A stretch of 64,000 nucleotides of DNA from Diadophis punctatus similis. Taxonomy: Eukaryota; Chordata; Lepidosauria; Squamata; Dipsadidae. The stretch lies in the NCBI GenBank assembly GCA_023053685.1, contig JALIGW010000001.1:52821359-52885358 (forward strand), written 5' to 3'. A program made the translations under genes and the position numbers. The notes under the pieces are model-generated. The model saw only the letters and a program-made list of their open reading frames with translations, had not been told where the DNA came from and did no database searches. This document shows positions 24,401 to 35,295 of the stretch, in pieces. Position 1 is the first letter of the stretch, and each line of letters opens with the position of its first letter.

Positions 24401-26175
24401 TCTTAGTCCTGTTATATGGGACGAGTTTGAACCTGTCACTCCTGAGGATGTGGACAAGGCCATAGGAGCGATGAGCGCCTCCACCTGTTTATTGGACCCG
24501 TGCCCCTCCTGGCTGGTTTCTGCCAGTAGGGAGGTGACACGCGGCTGGCTCCAGGCGGTTGTGATCGCTTCTTTGAGAGAGGGATCCATCCCACAGCCTT
24601 TAAAAGCTGCGGTGGTGAGGCCCCTCCTCAAGAAGCCTTCCCTGGACCCAGCGGATTTAAAGAACTTCCGTCCAGTCTCCAACTTACCCTTCTTGGGTAA
24701 GGTTGTTGAGAAGGTGGTGTCGCTCCAACTCCTGCGGCTATTGGAGGATACTGATTATCTGGATCCCTTTCAATCGGGTTTCAGGCGCGGCTACAGTACG
24801 GAGACTGCTTTGGTCGCGCTGATGGATGATCTCTGGCGAGCCCGGGATGGGGGTCATTCCTCCATCCTGGTGCTACTTGACCTCTCAGCGGCTTTCGATA
24901 CCATTGACCATGGTATCCTTCTGCGTCGTCTTGGGGAGATGGGAGTGGGAGGCACTGTTTTACAGTGGTTCTCCTCCTATCTCTCTGACAGGACGCAGTC
25001 GGTGTTGACAGGAGGACAGAGGTCGGCCCCTAGGCCCCTGGTTTGCGGGGTGCCACAGGGCTCGGTCCTCTCGCCCATCCTGTTTAACATTTACATGAAA
25101 CCGCTGGGTGAGATCATCCGACGACATGGGGTGAGGTATCAACAGTATGCTGACGATACCCAGTTATACATCTCCACCCCGTGTCAGTTCAGTGAAGCAG
25201 TTGATGTGATGTGCCGCTGCCTGGACGATGTGAGGGTCTGGATGGGAGTGAACAGACTCAGGCTCAACCCAGACAAGACTGAGTGGCTCTGGATATTGCC
25301 TCCCAAGGACTATGTCGACTGTCCCTCCTTGGTTCTCGGGGGAGAAAAATTGACTCCCTCAGAACAGGTTCGCAATTTGGGTGTCCTCCTAGATCCACAG
25401 CTAAAATTGGAGCAACATCTTTCAGCTGTGGCTAGGGGGACCTTTGCACAAATCCGTCTTGTGCACCAATTGCGACCTTACTTGGAGAGGGAGGCCTTGC
25501 TCACAGTCACTCATGCCCTTGTCACCTCACGGCTAGACTACTGTAACGCGCTCTACATGGGGCTACCCTCAAAGAGCATCCGGAGACTCCAGCTGGTACA
25601 GAATGCAGCTGCGCGTGCAGTAGTGGGTGTACCGAGATACACCCACGTAACACCTATCCTTCGCCAGCTGCATTGGCTACCAGTCAGCCTCCGGGTGCAA
25701 TTTAAGGTGTTGGTCGTTACCTTTAAAGCCCTACATGGCTCAGGGCCAGGCTACCTGCGGGACCGCATCCTACCACATACCTCCCTAAGACCGGTTAGGT
25801 CCCACAGAGAGGGCCTCCTCCGGGTCCCGTCGGCCAAACAATGTCGGTTGGCGGGACCGCGGGGGAGGGCCTTCTCTGTGGGAGCCCCGTCCCTCTGGAA
25901 CCAACTGCCACCAGAGATCCGGACCATCCCCACCCTACTGGCCTTCCGTAAAGCCTTAAAAACATGGCTCTTCCGGCAGATGGGGTGAATAGGACAACCA
26001 GATTCCCCCTGAATGTTGTGTTTATAATGTCTTCTTTTTAATTATATTTTTAATTTAAATTAATGACGACTGTTTTTAAATGTACGCCTCTTATTCATGT
26101 TGTACGCCGCCCTGAGTCCCACGGGATTGGGCGGCCTATAAGAGCGTTTAAATAAATAAATAAATAAATAAATAA
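21431..26175 (+). mobile_element. Near full-length L2-clade LINE
   Basis: The element starts at the G/C-rich GGAGGAGCCACGGCGG, with about 1.4 kb of 5' sequence that has no recognisable ORF1. Then comes a long endonuclease-RT frame (about 22825-25988). The 3' UTR carries a CGCCCTGAGTCCC stem and an (AAAT)n tail. The RT and C-terminal motifs place it in the L2 branch of the CR1/L2 group rather than CR1 proper. Being nearly intact, it is much younger than the L2 scraps elsewhere in the window. The base composition (G/C-rich) differs sharply from its A/T-rich surroundings. Confidence 0.9.
22825..25988 (+). pseudogene. L2 ORF2: endonuclease and reverse transcriptase, one frameshift
   Basis: The product would nick chromosomal DNA and reverse transcribe the element's RNA from the nick. 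A Gly/Arg-rich N-terminus leads into the endonuclease start LLNARSITNK and ITETWLGQEGG in one frame. The rest lies in another frame from 23316, so a +1/-1 shift sits near 23290-23310, close to a run of seven G. In the second frame, LGDFNLP is near residue 91, TLDLVF near 138 and SDHFLL near 158. The RT palm starts SNLPFLGKVVEKVV near 454, with LLDLSAAFDTIDH near 525, GVPQGSVLSPILF near 570 and the catalytic QQYADDTQLYIS near 608. The conserved tail (DYCNALYMGLPSK, VRSHREGLL, FSVGAPSLWNQLPPE) is complete to the stop. Apart from the shift no stop interrupts it. Confidence 0.9.
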
Positions 26176-26189
26176 TTTTAAAAATCATT

Positions 26190-26450
26190 TATTCATGGGG
26201 GAATCTGATCTTCTTCATCCCGCCTGCCTGAAGAGCCATGTTTTTACGGCTTTGCAGAAGGCCAGCAGGGTGGGGATAGTCCTGATCTCTGGTGGGAGTT
26301 GGTTCCAGAGAGATGGGGCTCCCACAGAGAAGGCTCTCCCCCGTGGACCCACCAACCGACATTGTTTGGCTGATGGGACCTGGAGGAGGCCAACTCTGTG
26401 GGACCTAACAGGTCGTAGGGAGGTATATGGTAGAATTGCTGATGTAGTAT
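26190..26450 (-). pseudogene. Antisense L2 ORF2 C-terminal fragment
   Basis: Reverse-complemented, this matches the last ~85 codons of the L2 frame at 25730-25990, including the conserved FSVGAP and LWNQL region and the CAGATTCCCCC just after the stop. It lies 15 bases after the tail of the full-length L2, in opposite orientation. It lacks its own 3' UTR motif, as if truncated at the junction. Confidence 0.8.
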
Positions 26451-26459
26451 TTTAGAGAA

Positions 26460-28530
26460 TTAAGTACTCCAGCCTGGCTGATGACCAAGATTGAGCTTTT
26501 TGTCTCCATCCCACTTTTCCTTATATGTCTAGTCTCCAGAATCTGATTTGTTTTGTTTTAAGTAAGCATTCTAGAAATTTGCTAATATGGTGAGGGAAAA
26601 AACCTTCAATTTGAAAAGCAGATTCTGAGTAGAACATTACTCAGACCCCAGGGACTGGAGAAGTAGGCATCAGATACTACCGGTAATTCAGTTTGTCTCC
26701 TATTACACTTAATTCAAATTTTCTCACCAATGAAAAATGAAAAAGATGGGAAGGAACAAATATAAGTTTGATTTGAAAACCGCTTTTTAAAGAAAAAATT
26801 AAAAGCTCCTGAAAGTTGTGGTTCATAATGGAAATGCTGGCAAATTCTGAATAGTGCTGAGATTTTAAGACTTTTTCCAGTTATAAATTTAAGATAAGTT
26901 GTAATATTTTTCTTACAGACTCTTCCAATAGAGGCTGCTATATGTGGTTTTTCAAGGGGATCATTGAAATATTTTTCCTGTTGATCTGATTTGATTGAAT
27001 CAGATGATGCACATGAAGCTTTAACAAATTCAGATAACCACCATAGGAAATCATCACCTGATAAGTTGCCAAACTACAAAGACCAAGCTATATATGATGG
27101 TCGCCTCTGCTTTCCAATGGAGAGCTCTTAATGTTAGCAATTATTAAAGGGAATATGGCATTCTTCCATCTTTCTATCAGTAAATAATCAGTGGAGTGTG
27201 TTTGTGTGTGTGTGTGTACACGCGTGCGTGCAAATATATCCCTTGCATGGTTTTGTTTCATTTTTGTTTAGGGTTTTGTTTAGTTCTTTTCTTTAGTTTT
27301 TTCTCTCTCTTTGTTATTTGTTTTGAATTTAAATATACATTAAACCTGCGGGTTGCAAATAAAATATGACAATGTTGGGATACCCTATAAAACTGAGAAT
27401 GGAAAGAGATATTATTGCTCAGTAAGCCTTTCTGGAAATATTTCATTTATAGAAGGTTTTGCACCCTTCAGGTTTTTCAGATTACCGTTTCCCATGAGCT
27501 GGTAACATGAGGTAAATATTCACTTGGTTATAACCATTACATTAGTGTGGCACTGGAATACTTTGGAATACCTATGTAAATAAACTAAATTCCTAAGTTG
27601 TAGCTAATAGAATATAACATTGGGTGTAACACAAAAGCCTTACATTGTTCAGTTGACCAAAACATGCTTCAAATAACTTGAAAGATTTGCTTGAGAATAA
27701 AATAGTGCAACTTATTTCAGTCTTTGGATTTTCAGGTAGACTGGCCCCAAGATTCCCTTATGAAATCTTGGAAGTTGGGTTGATGGACCAATGGTGTTAC
27801 ACAGTAAAAGGCTGTTCTCATGTTCCTAAGAAAAACAAATAGAATAAATGCTTTGTATTAACAGTATTTTGTATCATTTCTGAAAGGTCGTCTCTTTTAT
27901 TCCATTTCATGTTGAATTAGTGTTTTTATACCAACATGTCAATCAACTTAATGCATGTTAACCTCCTATATGAAGTCATTTTTCTGACACATAAAGCCAT
28001 GATCTCATTGCCTGGAAAAAAGTAAACATTTGACATCCAAAAGGCAAGATGCATAACTTCTCTGATACCTCTCACAAGTGAAGGTAAATAATGGTTGTAG
28101 CCACAAAAAAATATGCCATGTATCTGCAGTGATATCATGGGGAACCACCATTGGCTTAAATGATTTCACATGGATCTGTTTCAAAGTAATTAGTTTATTT
28201 TCAAAAACCTTATTCTGATATTTTTTATCCAGTCTAACAAAATATATAGTATGGAAATGTCTGTTTGATTTATGAGTGTGTTCTTGTCAATGGTAAAAAT
28301 GGTGTTGGATTGCTCACTGAAAGTATGCCTCATTAATTCTTCTGAAAAAGTTGAATTTATCTTTTCAATTTACCCTGTCAATTTTTTCTTAGTTGCTCTA
28401 GAGCCATTTACTCAATGTAATGAAAAAGAAAATTGCAGCAGAGAAGAAAACCTTCATGAACTTTAGGAGATCCAGGACTCTTACAAAATGGCTAAGGAAT
28501 ATGTGTATAATGCCCTTTCTTTTCTGGTAT
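26460..28530. other. No gene seen; intergenic
   Basis: A/T-rich unique sequence with a short (TG)n tract at 27200-27220. Frames at 27258-27446 and 27926-28138 look spurious. Confidence 0.45.
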
Positions 28531-28534
28531 CACT

Positions 28535-28614
28535 GCCGGTTCCAGGGACCCAGGCCGCCAAGTTACTACTGGTTCTTTAGAACTAGTTTGAACCGGGAGG
28601 AACCCACCTCTGAT
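28535..28614. repeat. hAT-like MITE end (GGTGGGTTCC family)
   Basis: The right end reads ACCGGGAGGAACCCACCTCTG, inverse of the family terminus, with a CCGGTTCCAGGGACC segment at the left. The duplication is not identifiable because an LTR has inserted five bases away. Confidence 0.5.
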
Positions 28615-28619
28615 GTAAG

Positions 28620-29006
28620 TGTCAGGGTTCCAAGTAACACCCCCAACCAAGTAAGACTCTGAGGCAATCAATTCCTCAAAGATCCATTTTATTGGAGATG
28701 TCATATTAGCACATCTGGGAAAACCCGAATCTGAAAGCTCCTGGGTTTTCCCACCCAAAAGAAAGTCAAAGTCCCTTCCCCTGCACCCACATGTCCATCA
28801 CATGGTCCAATCAATCCACTGTCCCAACTGGAGATGCCTCCCAGTCACGCCACTCCAGGTGCAGGCTGAACGTCCTTGACCCTCAGAGAAAAGAATGTTG
28901 TTATGGCTAAATAACTCTACCATGCAACCCCCCCTCCCACTTTCCTACAGCATTAAGTGGGGCAGCCCTGAAGATCCAAAAGAAAAGATGGCCTCCAGGG
29001 CCGACA
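28620..29006 (-). mobile_element. Solo LTR, 387 bp
   Basis: The segment starts TGTCAGGG and ends CCGACA, giving the TG...CA termini of an LTR. It is flanked by a perfect 5-bp duplication GTAAG (28615-28619, 29007-29011). An AATAAA polyadenylation-type signal lies on the minus strand at about 28680, suggesting minus orientation. No internal retroviral or gypsy sequence is left, so this is what remains after LTR-LTR recombination. A 5-bp duplication fits either gypsy or an endogenous retrovirus, and I cannot tell which. Confidence 0.7.
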
Positions 29007-29474
29007 GTAAGCTATTCCAAGTAAAGTTGCCTTTTGCAATTGATGGATGATATATATGGGAAAAGAAATTTCAGGAAAGTAGAAAAATGATATTGGGACA
29101 TTATCAACAAATTCAAATTGTAAATTTTAGTAAGACAAACACAGTAGATGAGTATTTTTAGCATGGGAACATAAATGATCACATAAAAACTTCAAAATAT
29201 GATGTAAATCACTAGTGAGATTAAATCTTAGGGCCATTGTCAGAAGTCAGTATCAGCCCATGTCTGTACCACTCAACTACCATTCGTGTAACAATATTTC
29301 ATCTTAGCAAGCAGTAAAAAGACAGCAGTGTAGACTGGTTCCAACGGGACAGGAAAAATGAAAGGGTCCTCATTAGGGATAAGGAAATGAGGCTGTTCAG
29401 ATGTGGAGGGCATATTTGTCAAATGGCAACTGAAACTTAAAGATGTGCTTTCTCCAGCTACTGTAGTTCTAAGA

Positions 29475-29956
29475 CAGGGGTCTGCCACCTTAAACACTCA
29501 AAGAGCCATTTGGACCTGTTTCCCACAGAAAAGAAAACACCGGGAGCCACAAAACCTGGGTGGGCGTGGCCAACTCAATGTCACTCACTCCCACCCAGTC
29601 ACCTGACCCCCCTAGCCACACCTACCCAGCCGGTCATTAGGGCAGACAACTGGTTGTTAAAAAACACCGGGAGCCACAAAACCCTTTGACACCCCCCTCT
29701 CCCTCCCTCTCTCCCTCCCTCCCCCCTCTCTCTGTCTCTCTCCCCCCCTCTGTATTTTTGTGTGTGTATCTCTCTCTCCCACTCTCTCCCTCTCATCCCC
29801 CGCCATTGCCCTTACCTTCTCAGGCTAAGCAAGGAGTGACTGGGAGGGGAGGGCGAGGGGCAGAGCCAGTCAGTGATGGGATCACCCGACAGGGAGCCAC
29901 AGCAGAGGGCCCAAAGTGCCGCATGCAGCTCCGGAGCCGCAGGTTGCAGACTCCTG
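29475..29956. mobile_element. hAT MITE (GGGGTCTGCAACC ends)
   Basis: Ends CAGGGGTCTGCCACC and inverse CAGGAGTCTGCAACC. Flanks TTCTAAGA (29467-29474) and TTCTAGGA (29957-29964) are an 8-bp duplication with one mismatch. The interior has a CT-rich tract at about 29690-29800 and GAGCCACA / GGAGCCGC segments. Confidence 0.85.
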
Positions 29957-29964
29957 TTCTAGGA

Positions 29965-30735
29965 CATGGCAAAATATGTCCTGAACCATATGAAAGAATG
30001 CTTTTAAGATTACAATGGAAAATAGTGAATGTGTGAAGTGTATTTTCTCCCAGCCTTCTTCAACTACAAACTTCATATCTACTGAATGCCCTGGTTTCAG
30101 CATCAACCACAAATACTTTTACAATGCCAAGACTTCTGTGCTAACTCTTGGAAAATTAGTGTGCAATTTCCACTTTATTTTGCACCCAGCACACTTCCAG
30201 TCAATCCTTAGATTAGATCAGAATAGAACAAGCATACACAGCACTCCGTTCAGCTAAGATGAATATAGTTTGTTGCTTGCTTTTTAAACTTCAGCCAACA
30301 TCAGGCAATAGGGAATGAAAGCAGGAGGAGAGAGAAAGACACAAGCAACAGGCAAGCATTTACGCTATCTATAGATGACTATATCAAAAGGATACAGAAC
30401 TTTCCACAGCCATTGGAAATAACAATGTGGGTAATTAGCATGAATAGTCCCAAAGAGATTATCTTTGTTCATACTAGCTTTAATTCTTATATGTAGATAA
30501 TGGCAGCAGAAAAGATACAAAACTAGGAGAATGGATCTCTATACCATGAAAGAAACATTTTGGCAGATTTGGATCATGTACCCAACACCAACTATGCTGT
30601 CCTTAGAACATGTCAGATCTGGTCATAGCAATCTGTAATTTAACAATATCTCTTATGTAATACACTTGAATTACCTACGAAAAACATCTGAAACTTCAGG
30701 ATGTTGGGAACCAGAACCAGTACTGACTGCTTCTG
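29965..30735. other. No gene seen; intergenic
   Basis: Unique sequence, nothing recognised. Confidence 0.4.
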
Positions 30736-31345
30736 GACTCCACAAGATATGATTCTCTTGCTGAGATCATATTGGACATTAATACAATCGAGAGAGTCCA
30801 GAAATATTTCACAAGAAGAGTCCTCCACTCCTCTGCTCGCAACAGAATACCTTATTCCACCAGACTTGAAATTTTGGGCTTAGACAATTTAGAACTACAT
30901 CGCCTTCGATCTGATCTAAATGTAGTTCATAAAATCATCTGCCACAATGTCCTACCTGTCAATGACTACTTCAGCTTCAACCGCAATAATACACGAGCAC
31001 ACAATAGATACAAACTTAATGTAAACCGCTCCAAACTCGATCACAGAAAATACAACTTCAGCAACAGAGTGATCAATGCCTGGAATGCACTACTTGACTC
31101 TGTGGTTTCTTCCCCAAACCCCCAAAACTTTAACCTTAGACTGTCTACAGTCGACCTCACCCCATTCCTAAGAGGTCTGTAAGGGGCGTGCATAAGCGCA
31201 CCATTGTGCCTACCGTCTTTGTCTTACTGTCCTATTGTCCTCATTTATCTGTACTTACTTTGCTTACGTTTATGTTTATACATATACCTGCTATCTTGTA
31301 CATGTTTGACAAACAAACAAATAAAATAAATAAATCTTGCTGATC
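30736..31345 (+). pseudogene. C-terminus and 3' end of a jockey/CR1-superfamily LINE
   Basis: A frame open from about 30772 to 31182 encodes IERVQKYFTRRVLHSSARNR, followed by LEILGLDNLELHRLRSDL, FSNRVINAWNALLDSVV and the end LTPFLRGL. This pattern (IERVQ..FTRR, SLE..R.RSDL, FF..R..N.WN.LP) is the thumb/C-terminal domain common to CR1-, L2- and Rex1-like LINEs. It differs clearly from both CR1 and L2 copies in this window, so it is a third family. The 3' tail at about 31300-31335 is an A-rich CAAA/AAAT repeat. The part upstream of the RT is missing. Confidence 0.75.
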
Positions 31346-33100
31346 ATGATCAACTCCAAAGCCCTTATTTTGAAATTAATCAGAAAGTGGCCTTGAGGAC
31401 ATACAACATGGTCTTGCATGGTATTATTCTATTTTTTCTGCCTGCCAAGGAAATGTGGAAGAAATTAAAGATGTCAGCCCTTTGTGGTAGGCCAGGTCAG
31501 AAAACAGACACGACAAGAAATCCATTACAGGATTTCTGCTTTATTGTTCTAGATTTTAATAACAGAATCCCAAACTTCTGCCAAAATCTCCCTCTGCTCC
31601 CTCTTACACCAAACAGAATCAAGGCAGGTTTATTTATTCTCTTTCTCACACCCCCTCCATTCCCAAGACTCAGCTGTTTATTTTCTCTTACCAATTGCAT
31701 TCCTTTGTCAAGGCTGTCTCCTCTACATAAGGTTTGTTAAGGAAAGTTCACACTGCAATATTTCTCCATGCTTGTGCTTCAATAAAGCTATGTTACTTGA
31801 TTCTTGGAAATATAGATAATCCCCTTCAGAGATAAATATCAGGAGTTTTGAGACCATGTCATTTTCTCTAAGACCACGCTCCTGCGTTCAAATCTAGTTG
31901 TGCTTGCCTGGATTAGAGTGGGATGAGAATGTGGATGCAGTAGGGATGGCTGGCACCAGGATTTTTCTGCTTTTGATTTTATTGCTATTGGTTTTATTCT
32001 GTTTTATATTGCTTTGTACTATTTTATTGATTGTAAGCCACTTAAAGTTTATTTTAAGATGGGTGGCTATATAAATATTTTAAATAAATAAAAGTCAGTA
32101 GCCGTAATAGCATAAACCAACCAATTTTGATCAATTGGTTGGTTTCTATTAAGTCGATAGATCTTCTCCAATGTGATCTGTCTCCAACCTTTCCCTTCAT
32201 GTCTTTGAAAGGTGCATCCATTGCTACTGTAATTAAATCCTTCCTGCTCTTCTTTTCTTTCACCTTTCCCAGAATTAGCATCTTCCCATAATATGTACAA
32301 TATATGATAATATCTAATCACATTATTTATTTCTCAAATGAAAACTCTTGATTGATTTGTTCCATGATCCATTTGGCTATCCATGATTTTCTGTGGATTC
32401 TTCTCCAATATTAATGTTAAAAAGTATCAAAACTGATTATATCCTCCTTCAAGATCCATATTTTGTTTCCATAGAGTCACAAGGTGATGGAGTTAGAGAC
32501 AAGTCATTGCAGGATGCTAAGATGTCTGACTGCCTTCACAGTGTTTATTGCTTTTTATACAGTTTTCCAAGCAGCAAAAGGTAGAAAAGAGCAACAGCAT
32601 TTTCATTGGTGAATTCTCCCCGCCAATCCTTAAGAACATCCTGTTGATGCAACCTAGATGAGATCATGTACCAGTCAGGGATAGCGTCCTACATCATCCT
32701 GGCTATATGAACTGGGTGAGATCATGTAGGTATGAGAGGCCCATTTGAGGTAGGCAGTTTGCTGCACACAACGTCCACATGGCCTCCATCTCTACAACAA
32801 GGCAAATCACTGCCTGTGTGATTTTGATCTCTAACTTTGCCAATAGAGGTCTCTCTCCTTCTGTGTTGTCAGTTTTTGTTAAGATATGAATGACATTTAA
32901 CACTCTCTCAAATCTGGTATGTTTAAAAAAAACCTATACCTTGATTTCTGTTTTTGAGCTTGTAAAATGTTCCAATTTGTAATTTACAATGCAGTAAATT
33001 AGAATTAACAAAACATTAAAAATGGTACCTTTATTATAATTATCCATCCTTGGGAATGTTCATCCACCCACACGATATATTTTTGCAAAGATCATGCGGA
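31346..33100. other. No gene seen; scattered possible retroelement remnants
   Basis: About 31960-32095 ends like an L2-type tail (GTAAGCCACTTAAAG, GGTGGCTATATAA, AAATAAATAAA). Stretches at about 31480-31740 and 32500-32930 carry antisense AATAAA-type signals and could be old LTRs, but I could not find termini or duplications. Confidence 0.35.
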
Positions 33101-33104
33101 TGGA

Positions 33105-33211
33105 CTAGGACAGGACAGGACAGGACAGGACAGGACAGGACAGAACAGAACAGAACAGAACAGAACAGAATAGAATAGAATAGAATAGAATAGAATAGAA
33201 TAGAATAGAAT
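33105..33211. repeat. Pentanucleotide array changing from GGACA to GAACA to GAATA
   Basis: About 21 pentamers in three homogeneous blocks: ACAGG-type, then ACAGA-type, then ATAGA-type. It is joined without a gap to the LINE-like 3' end at 33212. Confidence 0.95.
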
Positions 33212-33475
33212 TCTTTATTGGCCAAATGTGATTGGACACACAAGGAATTTGTCTCCAGTGCATAAGATCACAGTGTACATATAAACAGCAAGTAATCGAT
33301 CATAGATCATAAATCATAGTTACAATTACTCATAAGTTACAAACAGCAATTGATAAATCATAACACACCAATTGGAGAAGATAATAGAAAGATGACAAGA
33401 TAAGAAAAGAAGAGGAATGAGACAGCTGTGGGTATTAAGTGTTCAGCAGACTGATGACATGGGGGGAAATTATTA
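33212..33475 (-). mobile_element. CR1-L3-like (snake) LINE 3' end with pentamer tail
   Basis: On the + strand, TTCTTTATTGGCCAAATGTG then ATTGGACACACAAGG follows the pentamers. I recognise this as a repeat often found next to AGAAT microsatellites in snake genomes. The element would run on the minus strand with the array as its 3' tail. The family name is from memory of snake CR1-L3 elements. Confidence 0.5.
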
Positions 33476-33562
33476 TTAGTTTGTATTTAGACTGTATTTG
33501 CTTGTATTAGTTTAAATAGTTTCGATTGTATTAATTTGTATGCACGTGTGTATGTGCATATA

Positions 33563-33830
33563 CAGATAGTTGTTGACTTACGACTACAATTGAGCCTGAA
33601 ATTTCCTTTGCTATGCAAGACAATTAAGAAAGTTTTGCTCCATTTTACAAACTTTCTTGACACAAATATGATAAATATGAGCCAGTTGCCAAAAATCTGA
33701 ATTTTGATCATGTGACCATGGGGATGCTGCAATGGTTCTAAGTGTGAAAAATGGTCATAAGTCACATTTTTCAGTGCCGTTGTAACTTCAAAAAGCCACT
33801 AAAAGGATGGTTTTAAGTTGAGGATTACCT
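33563..33830. mobile_element. TA-flanked MITE (GGTAGTCC family), copy 3, internally deleted
   Basis: Begins CAGATAGTTGTTGACTTACG after TATA and ends TTAAGTTGAGGATTACCT. It shares TTGCTCCATTTTACAAAC, GCCAGTTGCCAA and CAGTGCCGTTGTAACTTC with copies 1 and 2, but about 100 bp are missing in the middle. Confidence 0.75.
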
Positions 33831-33834
33831 CCAA

Positions 33835-34269
33835 TCATCTTTTATTAATATGCCATATTTCATGAGCCCAGGGAAATAACCTTTTCTTCTAAAGGAGGAG
33901 AGGATATAAAAATGCACATCACAAACATCTATTCAAACATGAGTAGATCTACCACAAAAAACTCATAAACTCAGAAATGTACTTTTGAGCCCTTTTATGG
34001 TTGCAAAAATCTTTGGGGCTCCAAATTTTGTTTAGTTGCTAAATCAGCTTACTATAATGACTATTGTACAGTTTATTTATAAAACTCATGTATGTTTGCA
34101 ATTACTGTACTATATATTTTAAATTGTGTGTTAATTATTTGTTCTGCATTTTTCTCTTATTTTAGGAAGCTGTATGGCAGGGCATAAAGCCAATGAATTG
34201 ATTAATCATATAACTACCTCTGTAAAATATTATCATTTATATTAAATACAGTGTTGCAGTGAGAGGTCT
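33835..34269. other. No gene seen; intergenic
   Basis: Nothing recognised. Confidence 0.4.
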
Positions 34270-34535
34270 TCAAATCCGTTCTTGGCTCCTGACGGTCTCT
34301 TGGGCTAGCCTCTCCAGTTTTCTTGGCAAAATTTCAGAAGTGGTTTGCCATTGCTTGTTTCCTCAGTGACCTTTTCATATTGTGGTGATCAGAACTGGAC
34401 ATTCTGATGCAGGCAGTTCTTTTACTCCTTGCATGGAAGAGAATTCTTAGGCAGACTGAACGATACTTGGAATGACTTATGACTGAAATTTCAGGCTGAA
34501 TTGTGATTGTTAGGTAAGAATTACCTGTATATTTC
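34270..34535. repeat. Remnants of a SINE and of the GGTAGTCC MITE
   Basis: About 34310-34365 contains the antisense of GCAAACCACTTCTG, a segment of the Sauria-like SINE body. About 34465-34533 ends GGTAAGAATTACCTGTA and resembles the terminal 70 bases of the TA-flanked MITE. Confidence 0.4.
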
Positions 34536-34567
34536 TCACCACTGAACAATGTTTTGTTTGATAGGGT

Positions 34568-34750
34568 TAGTAGTGGGTTCTAAATCCCGTTGTTACTGGT
34601 TCTACTGATTCTAAATGCCATTGCTACTTCTGCATGCGCAGAAGCGTCCTGGGTGGGTGGGCGAAGCGTCCTGGGTGGGTGGGCGGAACCTCCTGCCTCT
34701 GCCACTACCAGTTCACCGAACTGGGCCGAACTGGGAGCAACCCACCTCTG
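34568..34750. mobile_element. hAT MITE (GGTGGGTTCC family)
   Basis: Ends TAGTAGTGGGTTC and inverse CAGAGGTGGGTTGC, flanked by perfect 8-bp duplications GATAGGGT (34560-34567, 34751-34758). Internally, GCGTCCTGGGTGGGTGGGC is tandemly duplicated. Confidence 0.88.
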
Positions 34751-34869
34751 GATAGGGTCCAATGTTCAAGACTATCAAAATCCTTTTGAACTTTGATACT
34801 CTTTTCTGAGATGTTAGCAATATCTGCCTTCCTCCCTCAAAAGCAAATATGACAGACTGATGGAATGAA

Positions 34870-35155
34870 ATGAAAGGTCTCACTCTCGCTCACCAAAGGC
34901 CTGGGTGAAGTGCCAGGTCTTCATCACTGTTCTGATGAAGTGACCAACTGATTGGGGGCTATTTAGATCTTGGGGGAAAAGATCTGTAGAGGGCAGATCC
35001 TGCTACGGAGACGGTGTGCTTCCAGAGTCTCAATAGATGGCATTGTTTCATTGAAGGAATCTGAGTCATGCCAACCCTGCCAAATTGAAGTGGTCAGGCA
35101 AATACTAGGATCAGACAGACGGTCCCTCAAATAAACAGGCCCTCTGCCATATATG
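34870..35155 (-). pseudogene. Possible old antisense L2/CR1 C-terminal fragment
   Basis: Reverse-complemented sequence near 34880-34920 reads KTWHFTQAFG, like the KTWLFRQ end of the L2 frame. The rest is too diverged to align by eye. Confidence 0.35.
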
Positions 35156-35163
35156 GCTTAGAA

Positions 35164-35287
35164 AAGTGTTTCTCAACCTTGGCAACTTGAAGATGTGCAA
35201 ACTTTCACTCCCAGAAATCACTCACCTAGAAGAATTCTAGAAGTTGAGGACCACATATCTTCAAACTGCCAAGGTTGAGAAGCACTG
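35164..35287. mobile_element. Palindromic hAT-like MITE
   Basis: Left end AAGTGTTTCTCAACCTTGGC mirrors right end GCCAAGGTTGAGAAGCACTG. Perfect 8-bp duplications GCTTAGAA lie at 35156-35163 and 35288-35295. Confidence 0.88.
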
Positions 35288-35295
35288 GCTTAGAA

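Noticed and set aside
31480..31740. Second solo LTR
   Set aside because: An antisense polyadenylation-type signal is present, but no TG...CA termini with a matching target duplication could be found.
34930..34960. CTGATGA box, candidate hammerhead
   Set aside because: No GAAA follows at a plausible stem II distance and no stem I partner is visible.
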